From: Janthinobacterium saanense
GTDB taxonomy: Bacteria; Pseudomonadota; Gammaproteobacteria; Burkholderiales; Burkholderiaceae_D
DNA: 64,000 nucleotides
Assembly: GCF_014200675.1 (NCBI RefSeq)
Contig: NZ_JACHCI010000023.1
Span: 1 to 64,000, forward strand
Reading direction: 5' to 3'
Of this stretch, positions 43,923 through 52,847 are shown one piece after another. Below the pieces are notes generated by a model. The model was not told where the DNA came from and searched no databases. It worked only from the letters and a program-made list of their open reading frames with translations. Both the position numbers and the translations under genes were made by a program. The stretch's first letter is position 1, and the number at the start of each line of letters is the position of its first letter.

Positions 43923-45068
43923 ATGAAGCAGATGCCATGGCGCGACTTCTTTGCCCTGGTGGTCAGCATCGGCGTGGTGGGCCTGGGACTGGGCGCCACC
44001 ATGCCGCTCACGGCGCTGACGCTGGACCAGCGCGGCGTGGGCACCGACATCATCGGCATGATCACGGCCGTCAGCGCCATCGGCATCCTGGCCGCTTCCC
44101 CGTTCGTGGCCCGCTGGGTAGCACGCTTCGGTCCGCGCGCCACCATGCTGGGCGCCGTGTGGGCCGCATCCCTGGCCACCATCGCCATGCAGTTCAGCGA
44201 CAGCCTGCTGGCCTGGAGCATGCTGCGCTTTGTGTTCGGCGGCGCCATGGGCGTGCTGTTTACCATCGGTGAAGCGTGGGTCAATCGCCTGGCGCCCGAC
44301 AATTCGCGGGGACGGGTGGTGGCCATGTACACCACCAGCTTTACTTTTTTCCAGCTGATCGGTCCGGCCCTGGTGGCGCTTTTCAACGACAAGATCAGCT
44401 GGAGCTTCGCCGCCTGCGGCCTGTTGTTCCTGCTGGCCTTGCCGGGACTGATGCTGATCTCGAACAGCGGCCCGCAGCAAGAAGCGCAAGAGCAAGGCGT
44501 CAAGTGGACCTTGATCCTGCCGCGTATGCCGATGATCGTGCTGGGCGCGGCCTTCTTTGCCCTGTTCGATACCCTCGCGCTCAGCCTGCTGCCGCTGTAC
44601 GCGATGCGGCACGGGATCGCCACCGACCTGGCCCTGCTGTCGGCCACGGTGGTGCTGGTGGGCGATACGGGTTTGCAGTTCGCGCTGGGATGGATGGCTG
44701 ATCGTTATGGCCGCGCCAAAGTGCATGCGGGTTGCGGCGTAGCTGTCTGCGTGCTGCTGCCGCTGCTGCCGTTTGCCGTCCATACGCCGTGGCTGTGGTG
44801 GACCTTGCTGCTGCTGTTGGGCGCGGCCGCGGGCGGCATCTACATGCTGGCGCTGGTCGCCTGTGGCGAACGGTTTACAGGCTTGTCGCTGACCAGCGCC
44901 AGCGCCATCGTCAACGCCACCTGGGGCGTGACCAGCGGCGGCGGCCCCCTGCTGACGGGCGTGCTGATGCAGTCCGTCGGCGTGAACGCGCTGCCTGCCG
45001 TGATGTGGGTGTGCGCCGCCATCTTTGTCGGCAGCGCCGTGTGGGAACGCAAAAAGGCTATCGCCTAG
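43923..45068 (+). CDS. MFS transporter, unknown substrate
   Basis: A 381-residue major-facilitator protein with about 12 membrane segments and the loop 2-3 type motif RWVARFGPRATMLGA. The N-terminal half includes GLGLGATMPLTALTL and the fourth helix region FGGAMGVLFTIGEAWVNRLAP. The pattern resembles YcaD/UMF-like permeases; the substrate cannot be read. It is divergent from puuD (217 bases between starts), so a polyamine link is possible but unproven, and it converges on the 130-residue gene. Confidence 0.85.
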   Translation: MKQMPWRDFFALVVSIGVVGLGLGATMPLTALTLDQRGVGTDIIGMITAVSAIGILAASPFVARWVARFGPRATMLGAVWAASLATIAMQFSDSLLAWSMLRFVFGGAMGVLFTIGEAWVNRLAPDNSRGRVVAMYTTSFTFFQLIGPALVALFNDKISWSFAACGLLFLLALPGLMLISNSGPQQEAQEQGVKWTLILPRMPMIVLGAAFFALFDTLALSLLPLYAMRHGIATDLALLSATVVLVGDTGLQFALGWMADRYGRAKVHAGCGVAVCVLLPLLPFAVHTPWLWWTLLLLLGAAAGGIYMLALVACGERFTGLSLTSASAIVNATWGVTSGGGPLLTGVLMQSVGVNALPAVMWVCAAIFVGSAVWERKKAIA

Positions 45069-45071
45069 CCG

Positions 45072-45464
45072 CTATTTCTTCAGCGTCGCCAGCCGTTGCT
45101 GCAATTCCTCGGCCACCGGATAATCGGGGTTGGCCTGTTTGAAAGCACGCCATTCGTCCTGCGCTGTCCGGACATCGCCCGCCTTCAGCAAGGCGTCGAT
45201 CTTGACCAGCCAGGTGGCGGGGTCCAGCTTTGCCGCTGCCGGCGAGGGCGCAGCCAGCGCTGCTTGCTGCGATACCGGCGCCGATTCCGCAGCTGGCCGG
45301 ACTGGCTCCGGCTTCTTGCGGAACCAGTCCACGCCGGTCAGATTCAAGGTGAGCAGCACGGCGACCGCCAGCCCAAGTGGAATGCGCCAGCGCGTCAGGT
45401 AATCGGGCGCTTTTTTAGGCGCTTGATTGCCCGTTGGCGCGTTCTTGTCGTCGTTAGTATTCAT
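45072..45464 (-). CDS. Single-span membrane protein of unknown function
   Basis: A 130-residue protein: hydrophilic N terminus (1-26), one membrane helix (about 28-46, IPLGLAVAVLLTLNLTGV), an Ala/Pro-rich linker (about 50-78) and a C-terminal helical domain (about 80-130, LVKIDALLKAGDVRTAQDEWRAF) that resembles one or two TPR-like helices. The C terminus is probably periplasmic. GGGAGG before the ATG is a good ribosome site. It is divergent from gabD and convergent with the MFS gene. Not recognised as a named family. Confidence 0.7.
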   Translation of the reverse strand: MNTNDDKNAPTGNQAPKKAPDYLTRWRIPLGLAVAVLLTLNLTGVDWFRKKPEPVRPAAESAPVSQQAALAAPSPAAAKLDPATWLVKIDALLKAGDVRTAQDEWRAFKQANPDYPVAEELQQRLATLKK

Positions 45465-45633
45465 GCCTGGCCTCCCTTATTGGTGACAAAGCCAGTGTAG
45501 CCGAACTATCTGACGGGTAGAGCGAAATCCTGCCTTCCCTTTACCCCATGCGTGCGCTGCCCAACACAGCTGCTATCGTGCGGCCCGCAAAAAGGTCTAC
45601 CATGGAAAGCCACGCCAACCTGGAGTTCCGGAC

Positions 45634-47088
45634 ATGCTCAAGCTCAAAGACCCGGCGCTGCTGCGCCAGCAATGCTATATCAATGGCCAGTGGCTGGACG
45701 CCGATGGCGGCAAGCACGCGGACGTGCTCAACCCCGCCACTGGCGATACCCTCGGCCACGTACCGGCTATGGGTACGCAGGAAACAGCGCAGGCGATTGC
45801 TGCCGCCAACGCGGCCTGGCCAGCCTGGCGCAAGAAAAGCGCGGCCGAGCGCGCGGGCTATCTGCGCCGCTGGAACGACTTGATGCTGGAGCACGCCGAT
45901 GATCTGGCGCTGATCATGACGGCGGAACAGGGCAAGCCGCTGGCGGAAGCCAAGGGCGAAGTGCAGTATGCAGCCTCGTTCATCGAATGGTTTGCCGAAG
46001 AGGGCAAACGCGTGGCGGGCGACACCCTGGCGTCGCCATGGCCGGACCGCCGCATCCTGGTGACCAAAGAGCCGATCGGCGTCTGCGCCGCCATCACGCC
46101 GTGGAATTTCCCTGCTGCGATGATCACGCGCAAGGTGGGCCCGGCGCTGGCGGCGGGTTGCCCCATCATCGTCAAGCCGGCCGGGCTGACGCCATTTTCC
46201 GCGCTGGCGCTGGCCGTACTGGCCGAGCGGGCCGGCATACCGCCCGGCGTCTTCAATGTGATCACGGGCTCTTCGCAAGAGATCGGCGACGAGATGACAT
46301 CGAACCCGCTGGTGCGCAAACTCAGTTTCACAGGATCGACGGAAGTGGGCCGCATGCTGATGCGCCAGTGCGCGCCCACGATTAAAAAACTGTCCTTGGA
46401 ACTGGGCGGCAATGCGCCCTTCATCGTGTTTGACGATGCCGACCTGGACGCCGCCGTGGAAGGCGCCATCGCCTCGAAATACCGCAACGCGGGCCAGACC
46501 TGCGTGTGCGCCAATCGCCTGTATGTGCAGGATGGCGTGTACGACGCCTTCGCTGAAAAACTGGTGGCGGCAGTAGAAAAACTCAAGGTCGGCAATGGGG
46601 TCGATGACGGCGTCACACAGGGTCCCTTGATCGAAGAAAAAGCCGTCAAGAAGGTGGAACAGCATGTGGCCGACGCGCTGGCCAAGGGTGGCCGCCTGCT
46701 CACCGGCGGCAAGCGCCACGCATTGGGCCACAGCTTCTTCCAGCCCACGGTGATCGCCGACGTCACCAGCGAGATGCTGGTGGCGCGCGAAGAAACCTTC
46801 GGTCCGCTGGCGCCCCTGTTCCGCTTCCACAAGGATGAAGAAGCCATCGCGCTGGCCAACGACACGGAATTCGGCCTGGCCGCGTATTTCTATTCGCGCG
46901 ATATCGGCCGCATCTGGCGGGTCGCCGAAGGACTCGAATCGGGCATGGTGGGCGTCAACACGGGCCTGATCTCGACCGAGGTAGCGCCGTTCGGCGGCGT
47001 CAAGCAATCAGGCCTGGGCCGCGAAGGGTCACATTACGGCATCGCCGATTACCTGGTGATCAAATACATCTGCATGGGCGGGATTTAA
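45634..47088 (+). CDS. gabD: Succinate-semialdehyde dehydrogenase
   Basis: A 484-residue NAD(P)-dependent dehydrogenase oxidising succinate semialdehyde to succinate. Catalytic Cys290 is in GQTCVCANRLYVQ, the active-site Glu in ELGGNAPFIVFDDADLD, and the coenzyme site in FTGSTEVG. Length and pattern match GabD. GGAG nine bases before the ATG supports the start. It would complete the route from the GABA made by the polyamine cluster, although a GABA transaminase (gabT) is not adjacent. Confidence 0.93.
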   Translation: MLKLKDPALLRQQCYINGQWLDADGGKHADVLNPATGDTLGHVPAMGTQETAQAIAAANAAWPAWRKKSAAERAGYLRRWNDLMLEHADDLALIMTAEQGKPLAEAKGEVQYAASFIEWFAEEGKRVAGDTLASPWPDRRILVTKEPIGVCAAITPWNFPAAMITRKVGPALAAGCPIIVKPAGLTPFSALALAVLAERAGIPPGVFNVITGSSQEIGDEMTSNPLVRKLSFTGSTEVGRMLMRQCAPTIKKLSLELGGNAPFIVFDDADLDAAVEGAIASKYRNAGQTCVCANRLYVQDGVYDAFAEKLVAAVEKLKVGNGVDDGVTQGPLIEEKAVKKVEQHVADALAKGGRLLTGGKRHALGHSFFQPTVIADVTSEMLVAREETFGPLAPLFRFHKDEEAIALANDTEFGLAAYFYSRDIGRIWRVAEGLESGMVGVNTGLISTEVAPFGGVKQSGLGREGSHYGIADYLVIKYICMGGI

Positions 47089-47097
47089 AACAGGCGC

Positions 47098-47721
47098 TTA
47101 TTCAAAGCCCCGTATGCGGTCGCCATTGAAGTTCGGCAGCCGCCACGCAAAATGCAGGGCCAGGAAACGAAACAGGAAGCCGGCTGCGATTGAAGACAAT
47201 TGCGCCACCGAGCTGTCAACCTTGAAGTGCAGCAGGCCCACGTACAGGCTGCCTGTAAACAAGGCCACGGTGGCATACACTTCGCGCTGCAATACCAATG
47301 GAATCTGGTTGCACAAAATATCGCGCAGCAGGCCACCGAAGACGCCCGTGATCATCCCCGCCAGCACCACGATGGCCGGATGCATACCGGCGCCCATGGC
47401 GATGTCGCAGCCGATCACGCAAAAGGCCACCAGGCCCAGGCCATCGACCAGCAAGAAGATGGTGCGCAAATGGTGCAGATAGCGCGCCACAATGGCCGTG
47501 ACGACGGCCGCGCCGACGGTAAACAACAGGTATTCGGGATGCGCGATCCAGCCCAGCGGATAGTGCCCCAGCAGCATGTCGCGGATGGTGCCGCCGCCCA
47601 GCGCGGTGACGGTGCCTATCATGCAGATGCCGAACAAGTCCATGCCGCGCCGCATGCCCATGATGGCGCCAGACATCGCTTCGGCGACGATCGCCACCAG
47701 GTATATCGTATGTAACAGCAT
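47098..47721 (-). CDS. TRIC-type cation channel family protein (UPF0126/YicG-like)
   Basis: A 207-residue inner-membrane protein with seven predicted helices in two repeated halves of the bacterial TRIC fold. Each half carries the glycine-rich motif (GTVTALGGGTIRDMLLG; GMITGVFGGLLRDILCN). Bacterial members form trimeric cation channels; the physiological role is unclear. It starts four bases after the PBP1A stop, so co-transcription is likely, and converges on gabD. Confidence 0.9.
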   Translation of the reverse strand: MLLHTIYLVAIVAEAMSGAIMGMRRGMDLFGICMIGTVTALGGGTIRDMLLGHYPLGWIAHPEYLLFTVGAAVVTAIVARYLHHLRTIFLLVDGLGLVAFCVIGCDIAMGAGMHPAIVVLAGMITGVFGGLLRDILCNQIPLVLQREVYATVALFTGSLYVGLLHFKVDSSVAQLSSIAAGFLFRFLALHFAWRLPNFNGDRIRGFE

Positions 47722-47725
47722 GGTC

Positions 47726-50113
47726 TTACTCTTCCGAAAATGATTTGAGAATTTGTTCGCGTTCGCGCGCTTCGCTCAGGCTGCGCGCCTCGTTGGCCTT
47801 GGCGCTGCCGCAACTGACGCTACTGTGGATAAAGTCATAGTTATCCTGCACGCAGTCGCCATCGAGGTATTCGGCGTACACATAATCGCCGTCGAGCATG
47901 GCCAGCCCTTCCGGCTCGCTGCGGACCTGTTCGCGCCGCCCCTGCACGGCCACCTGCATGTAGTCGCGCCAGACCGGCAGCGCCAGGGTGCCGCCGGTGG
48001 CGTTGCCCAGGCTTTTAGGCTGGTCGTAGCCTAGCCAGACGACGGAAACCAGGCCTGAGGAATAACCGGCAAACCAGGCGTCGTAAGCATTGTTCGAGGT
48101 ACCCGTCTTGCCGGCGGCGTCGCTGCGTCCCAGCGCCAGTGCACCGCGCCCGGTGCCGCTCTTGACCACGTCGCGCAGCATGCTGTCCATCACGTAAGCG
48201 TTGCGCGCGGAGATGATTTGCGTGCCTGTGATTTCCTCGCCCTTGGGGCGCGGTCCAGCATCGCTGAACAGCACTGCGCCGCCGCGGCTGCGCACTTCCT
48301 TGATCAGCTTGGGCGGCATTTGCACACCCTCGTTGGCGAACACGGAGTAGGCCTGCGCCAGTTGCAGCGGCGTGACGGCGCCCGCGCCCAGCGCCAGCGG
48401 CAGCGAGACGGGATTGCGCGCACTGTCAAAGCCGAAGCCGGTGGAAAACTGCTGCACATAAGCGGGGCCGGATGCCTGCATCAGGCTGACGGCCACCAGG
48501 TTTTTCGAACGCACCAGCCCACGCCGCACGCTGATGAAGCCTTCATAATTGTCGCCGTAATTGCGCGGCCGCCAGGGCTGCGCACCGGTTTCCTGCGGCA
48601 GCAGCAAGCGCTGCGTATCGTCTACCTCGCTGCCAGGGAAGTAGCCTTTTTCCAGCGCCGCCGAATACACGAAGGGCTTGAAGCTGGAACCGGGCTGGCG
48701 GTAAGCCTGCGTGGCGTGGTTGTAGTGGTTGCGGTAAAAGTCGAAGCCGCCCGCCATGGCGACAATTTCGCCACTCTGCGCATCGACGGATATCACGGCG
48801 CCTTCCATCTCGGGCATTTGCGTCAGCAGCCAATGTTTTTTGGCCTGGCCCTGCACCACGCGGATGACGCTGCCCTCTGCCACGGCTAGCTTGCCTTCCA
48901 GAGGCAGCTTGCCGCCCAGGCGCGTTTCAGAGGCAGTCACGCTGATCTCGTCGCCATTGCGCAGCTGCGCCGTCAGCTGGCGCTTGCCGCCATTGTCCAC
49001 CTTGCGCACCAGCGCGGCCTGCAGCTCACCGCTGTCCGGGTAGGGCGACAACTGGCGCGCCACGCTGTCGCTGGAGGCAGGCAAACGCGCCTCCGGGCCG
49101 CGATAACCGCGCCGCGCCTGCGCATTCAATAATCCATTGCGCAGCGCCTGGTCGGCGGCCCGCTGGGGCGCCATGCGGATGGTCGTCGTCACATCCAGGC
49201 CCATGCTGTAAGCGCCCTCGGGATAACTTTGCAGTATCAGCTGGCGCGCTTCCTCAACCGCATACGCGGCCGCCTGCACCGAGCTGTTACGGCTCTGGTT
49301 CAGCAGCAGTGGTTCGGCCACGGCCGCGTCGTATTCCGCTTGCGTGATGTCACCCAGTTCGCGCATGCGCTGCAAGATGTAGCGCTGGCGCAGCTTGGCC
49401 CGCGTCGGATTGGCGACCGGGTTATAGGCTGACGGCGCCTTGGGCAAGCCGGCCAGCATGGCCGCTTCCGCTACCGTCAGCTCGGCCAGCGGCTTGTCGA
49501 AATAAATGTTCGATGCGGCGGAAAAACCATAGGAACGCTCGCCCAGGTAAATCTGGTTCATATACAGTTCCAGCAGCTTGTCCTTGCCGTAATGCTGTTC
49601 CAGCTTATAGGCCAGCAGCATTTCCGTCAGTTTGCGCTGCACAGTTTTGTCGCGCGACAGGAAAAACCCGCGCGCCACCTGCATGGTGATGGTGCTGGCG
49701 CCTTGCGCATGGCGGCCCGTGACGACGTTGGCCAGGGTGGCCCGCGTCAAACCCAGAAAATCAACGGCGCCGTGTTCATAGAAACGCGCATCTTCAATCG
49801 CCAGCAAGGCTTGCCGCATACGCAGCGGGATTTGTTGCAGGGGCAGGAATTCGCGGCGCTCTTCGCCGTATTCAGCCAGCAGTTCACCCTCGCTGGAAAA
49901 AATCCGCAGCGGCAGGGCCGGCTTGTATTGCGCCAGGTGTTCGACGTTGGGCAAGTCCTGCCACGCCTGGCGCAGCCACCAGCCGCCTGCCAGTGCGCCG
50001 GCCAGGGCCAAACCCACAGTCAGACCCAGGCCGAATTTCACATTTCGGGCCAGCCTGGACTGTGGTTTGCGTGCTTGCTTTTTTGGCAAATTCTCCTGAG
50101 TTTGCTGTTCCAT
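47726..50113 (-). CDS. Bifunctional penicillin-binding protein 1A (PBP1A-like)
   Basis: A 795-residue class A PBP. A cytoplasmic basic N terminus and membrane anchor (about 28-48) are followed by the glycosyltransferase domain (about 70-245) with catalytic Glu107 in AIEDARFYEHG. The transpeptidase domain has Ser476 in PGSSFKPF, RSKN as the SxN motif and KTGTSNNAYDAW. It polymerises and cross-links peptidoglycan. The region between the domains (about 320-440) is an OB-like insert. It is divergent from the LysR gene. Confidence 0.93.
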   Translation of the reverse strand: MEQQTQENLPKKQARKPQSRLARNVKFGLGLTVGLALAGALAGGWWLRQAWQDLPNVEHLAQYKPALPLRIFSSEGELLAEYGEERREFLPLQQIPLRMRQALLAIEDARFYEHGAVDFLGLTRATLANVVTGRHAQGASTITMQVARGFFLSRDKTVQRKLTEMLLAYKLEQHYGKDKLLELYMNQIYLGERSYGFSAASNIYFDKPLAELTVAEAAMLAGLPKAPSAYNPVANPTRAKLRQRYILQRMRELGDITQAEYDAAVAEPLLLNQSRNSSVQAAAYAVEEARQLILQSYPEGAYSMGLDVTTTIRMAPQRAADQALRNGLLNAQARRGYRGPEARLPASSDSVARQLSPYPDSGELQAALVRKVDNGGKRQLTAQLRNGDEISVTASETRLGGKLPLEGKLAVAEGSVIRVVQGQAKKHWLLTQMPEMEGAVISVDAQSGEIVAMAGGFDFYRNHYNHATQAYRQPGSSFKPFVYSAALEKGYFPGSEVDDTQRLLLPQETGAQPWRPRNYGDNYEGFISVRRGLVRSKNLVAVSLMQASGPAYVQQFSTGFGFDSARNPVSLPLALGAGAVTPLQLAQAYSVFANEGVQMPPKLIKEVRSRGGAVLFSDAGPRPKGEEITGTQIISARNAYVMDSMLRDVVKSGTGRGALALGRSDAAGKTGTSNNAYDAWFAGYSSGLVSVVWLGYDQPKSLGNATGGTLALPVWRDYMQVAVQGRREQVRSEPEGLAMLDGDYVYAEYLDGDCVQDNYDFIHSSVSCGSAKANEARSLSEAREREQILKSFSEE

Positions 50114-50237
50114 ATGACTGCCTCCCTGCTGCGCGATCTACCGCGCAAAGGAGCATTGTGCATCGCAACACGGTTATCCTTATGAAAATTAAGTATTATT
50201 TAGTATTGATAAATTTTTCTAATCTAAGGTTATCGCC

Positions 50238-51125
50238 ATGAACTTGAATCCCAAACACACGGAGGCATTCCGCGCCGTGATCGAGACGGGCAGTTTCGAG
50301 CAGGCGGCGCTGCAGCTGCACCTGACGTCGCCGGCCATTTCGCAACGCGTGCGGGCGCTGGAAAGCCAGCTGGGCAATGCACTGATCGTGCGCAGCCGCC
50401 CTGCCCGCGCCACGCGCACGGGCCAGCGCCTGATGCAGTATTTAAAACGCGCCGCGCTGCTGGAAGCGGACCTGGCAGCGGAACTGGCAGTGCAGCAGGA
50501 TGCGCCGCTGACCCTGGTGCTGGCGCTGAACGCCGACTCCATGGGCACCTGGTTTTTCCCGGCCCTGTCGGAAGTGCTGATACGCGAGCGGGTGCTGCTG
50601 GACCTGACCGTGGAAGACCAGGACCATACCTACACTTTGCTGGAAACCGGCATGGCGATCGGCTGCATCAGCACGGAAGCCAAGCCCATGCGCGGTTGCA
50701 CGGCCGAACCGCTGGGCGTGATGCGCTACTGGCTGGTGGCCACGCCAGCGTTTCGCCAGCAGTGGTTTGCCCACGGCCTGACGCGCAAGGCGGCCCGCAC
50801 GGCCCCCGTGGTGGCCTACACGCGCAAGGACACCTTGCAATCGTCCTTCCTGCAAGAAACGCTGGGCTTGCCTGAAGGGGCTTACCCCTGCCATTACGTG
50901 CCGGGCGCCACTTCGCATTTCAATGCCATCCGCTATGGCCTGGGCTACGGCATGGTGCCCGAGCTGCTATTGAAGGCCAATGCCGATGGGGATCTGGTGG
51001 AAATGCTGGCGCCGAAAGCACCGGCCGACGTAGCCCTGTACTGGCACACGTGGAAGGTGCAATCGCCGCGCATGGAGCAGCTGTCGCGGCAAATCATCGC
51101 AGCCGCGCGCACAGTGTTGAAGTGA
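50238..51125 (+). CDS. LysR family regulator, ArgP/LysG type
   Basis: A 295-residue LysR regulator. The N-terminal winged helix (3-62) has FRAVIETGSFEQAALQLHLTSPAISQRVRALE, and the C-terminal 200 residues form the periplasmic-binding-like effector domain. The pattern, with QDHTYTLLETGMAIGCIST, matches ArgP/LysG, regulators of the lysine/arginine exporter LysE/ArgO; no such exporter is adjacent. It is divergent from PBP1A, and its stop abuts that of the sulfonate permease with no gap. Control of either neighbour is unproven. Confidence 0.88.
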   Translation: MNLNPKHTEAFRAVIETGSFEQAALQLHLTSPAISQRVRALESQLGNALIVRSRPARATRTGQRLMQYLKRAALLEADLAAELAVQQDAPLTLVLALNADSMGTWFFPALSEVLIRERVLLDLTVEDQDHTYTLLETGMAIGCISTEAKPMRGCTAEPLGVMRYWLVATPAFRQQWFAHGLTRKAARTAPVVAYTRKDTLQSSFLQETLGLPEGAYPCHYVPGATSHFNAIRYGLGYGMVPELLLKANADGDLVEMLAPKAPADVALYWHTWKVQSPRMEQLSRQIIAAARTVLK

Positions 51126-52001
51126 TCAGCGCTGCATGCCCCAGCGCTTGAGCGTCACCCGTTCCAGGGTGCGGAAACCGATATTTTCCACCAGCAAGCC
51201 GATCACGATCACGGTCGCCAGGCCCGCGAAGACCTTGTCCGTATAAAGTTCGTTGCGGTTCTGGAAGATGTACCAGCCCAGGCCACCCTGCCCCGAGGAA
51301 GTGGTGCCGAATACCAGTTCGGCTGCAATCAGGGTGCGCCAGGCAAAGGCCCAGCCTATCTTCAAGCCCGAAACGATCGATGGCAAGGCGCCCGGCACCA
51401 GGATATGCAACACCAGGCGCAAGCCGCTCAAGCCGTAATTGCGGCCCGCCATGCGCAAGGTATCGGGCACGCTCTGAAAGCCCGCGTACGTGTTCAAGGC
51501 CAGCGGCCACATCACGGAATGCACGATGACGAAGATCAGGCTGCCCCGGCCCAGGCCGAACCACAGCAGGGCCAGCGGCAGCAAGGCGATGGCAGGCAGG
51601 GGATTGAACATGGCGGTCAGGGTTTCCAGCAGATCACGTCCGATGCGCGTGGAGACGGCAAGCAAGGTCAGCAGGAACGCGGCCAGCACGCCCAGCACAT
51701 AGCCCTGCAACAAGACGTTCAGTGATGCACCCGTGCGCGTGAGCAATTCTCCGCTGGCGATACCGCCTACAAACGCCTGCGCCGTCTGCCAAAAGCTGGG
51801 CAATAGTAAATCGTTATTGGTCCAGCGCGCGGCGCTTTCCCACAGCAAGGCCAGGACGATCAGGATCAAGCCCTTGCGCCAGCCCGCCTGTTGCCATAAA
51901 CGCTGCCAGCGCGGCAATGGCAGCTCGACGGCAACACCGGCGGGCGGCGGTGCGGCGTAGACGAATTCCTGGCGTATCGGCGGTTCCAGCAGCAAACTCA
52001 T
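51126..52001 (-). CDS. tauC: Sulfonate/taurine-type ABC transporter permease
   Basis: A 291-residue permease with about six membrane segments and the EAA-like loop RMAGRNYGLSGLRLVLHILVPGALP. The family (TauC/SsuC/NitT) imports taurine, alkanesulfonates or nitrate; the TauD-type dioxygenase in the operon favours sulfonates. It overlaps the ATPase gene by four bases and is last in the operon. Confidence 0.9.
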   Translation of the reverse strand: MSLLLEPPIRQEFVYAAPPPAGVAVELPLPRWQRLWQQAGWRKGLILIVLALLWESAARWTNNDLLLPSFWQTAQAFVGGIASGELLTRTGASLNVLLQGYVLGVLAAFLLTLLAVSTRIGRDLLETLTAMFNPLPAIALLPLALLWFGLGRGSLIFVIVHSVMWPLALNTYAGFQSVPDTLRMAGRNYGLSGLRLVLHILVPGALPSIVSGLKIGWAFAWRTLIAAELVFGTTSSGQGGLGWYIFQNRNELYTDKVFAGLATVIVIGLLVENIGFRTLERVTLKRWGMQR

Positions 52002-52846
52002 ACGGCGCTCCTGTGCAAATCGTGTTCGGCCGTTTCGGCGACGGTGGCGTCCTCATCGAACAGCAAGCCGTGGATGCGGCTGCTGGCGGCCTGGAATTCG
52101 GCGCTGCCCGCGCTGTGCAAGCCAAATTGATGGCTGTTCAATTCTGCCCTGACCCGGCCCGGATGAGGCGACAGCAGCAAGATGCGGTTGCCCACCACCA
52201 GCGCTTCCTCGATCGAGTGCGTGACGAACACGAGCGTAAAACGCAGCTCCTCCCACAAGCGGCCCAGCTCTTCCTGCATCTTGCGCCGCGTCAAGGCGTC
52301 CAGGGCGGCAAACGGTTCATCCATCAGCAACACTTCCGGCTGCATGGCCAGTGCGCGGGCAATCGCCACCCGCTGTTTCATGCCACCCGACAAGGTATGC
52401 GGATGAGCTTGCTCAAAGCCCGTCAGGCCCACTTTGCCGATCCAGTGATGGGCGCGCTCGCGGGCGGCGACCTTGTCCAGGCGCTTGCTGGCCAGCAAGG
52501 GAAACATGACGTTTTCCAGCACTGTTTTCCATGGTGGCAACTGGTCGAATTCCTGGAACACCACCACCCGGTCCGGCCCCGGTTTTTTGATCAGCTGGCC
52601 TTCCATGGTGATGCTGCCCGAGCGAGGGGCAATAAAACCGGCCACCGCTTTCAGCAGCGACGACTTGCCGCAGCCGGAAGGACCCAGCAGGACGAAACGG
52701 TCGCCCCGGTACACATCGAAACTGACCTCATGCGTGGCGCGCACGGTGCGCTGCTCGCTGCGGTATTCCAGGCTGACCTTGTCGACGGACAGCAAGGGCG
52801 CCACGCCTGCAGGTGGGCGCACCAGTTGAAAAGCGGGAGTGTGCAT
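51998..52846 (-). CDS. tauB: Sulfonate/taurine-type ABC transporter ATP-binding protein
   Basis: A 282-residue ABC ATPase: Walker A LLGPSGCGKSSLL, signature LSGGMKQRVAIARAL, Walker B VLLMDEPFAALD, and H-loop VTHSIEEAL. Fits TauB/SsuB. The start at 52846 is chosen because it is one base after the upstream gene stop and matches family N termini; a longer frame runs back into the binding-protein gene. It powers uptake through the overlapping permease gene. Confidence 0.9.
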   Translation of the reverse strand: MHTPAFQLVRPPAGVAPLLSVDKVSLEYRSEQRTVRATHEVSFDVYRGDRFVLLGPSGCGKSSLLKAVAGFIAPRSGSITMEGQLIKKPGPDRVVVFQEFDQLPPWKTVLENVMFPLLASKRLDKVAARERAHHWIGKVGLTGFEQAHPHTLSGGMKQRVAIARALAMQPEVLLMDEPFAALDALTRRKMQEELGRLWEELRFTLVFVTHSIEEALVVGNRILLLSPHPGRVRAELNSHQFGLHSAGSAEFQAASSRIHGLLFDEDATVAETAEHDLHRSAV

Positions 52847-52847
52847 C

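Noticed and set aside
45541..47007. 488-codon minus-strand frame opposite gabD
   Set aside because: Antisense to a dehydrogenase with an intact catalytic Cys and Glu; no family match by eye.
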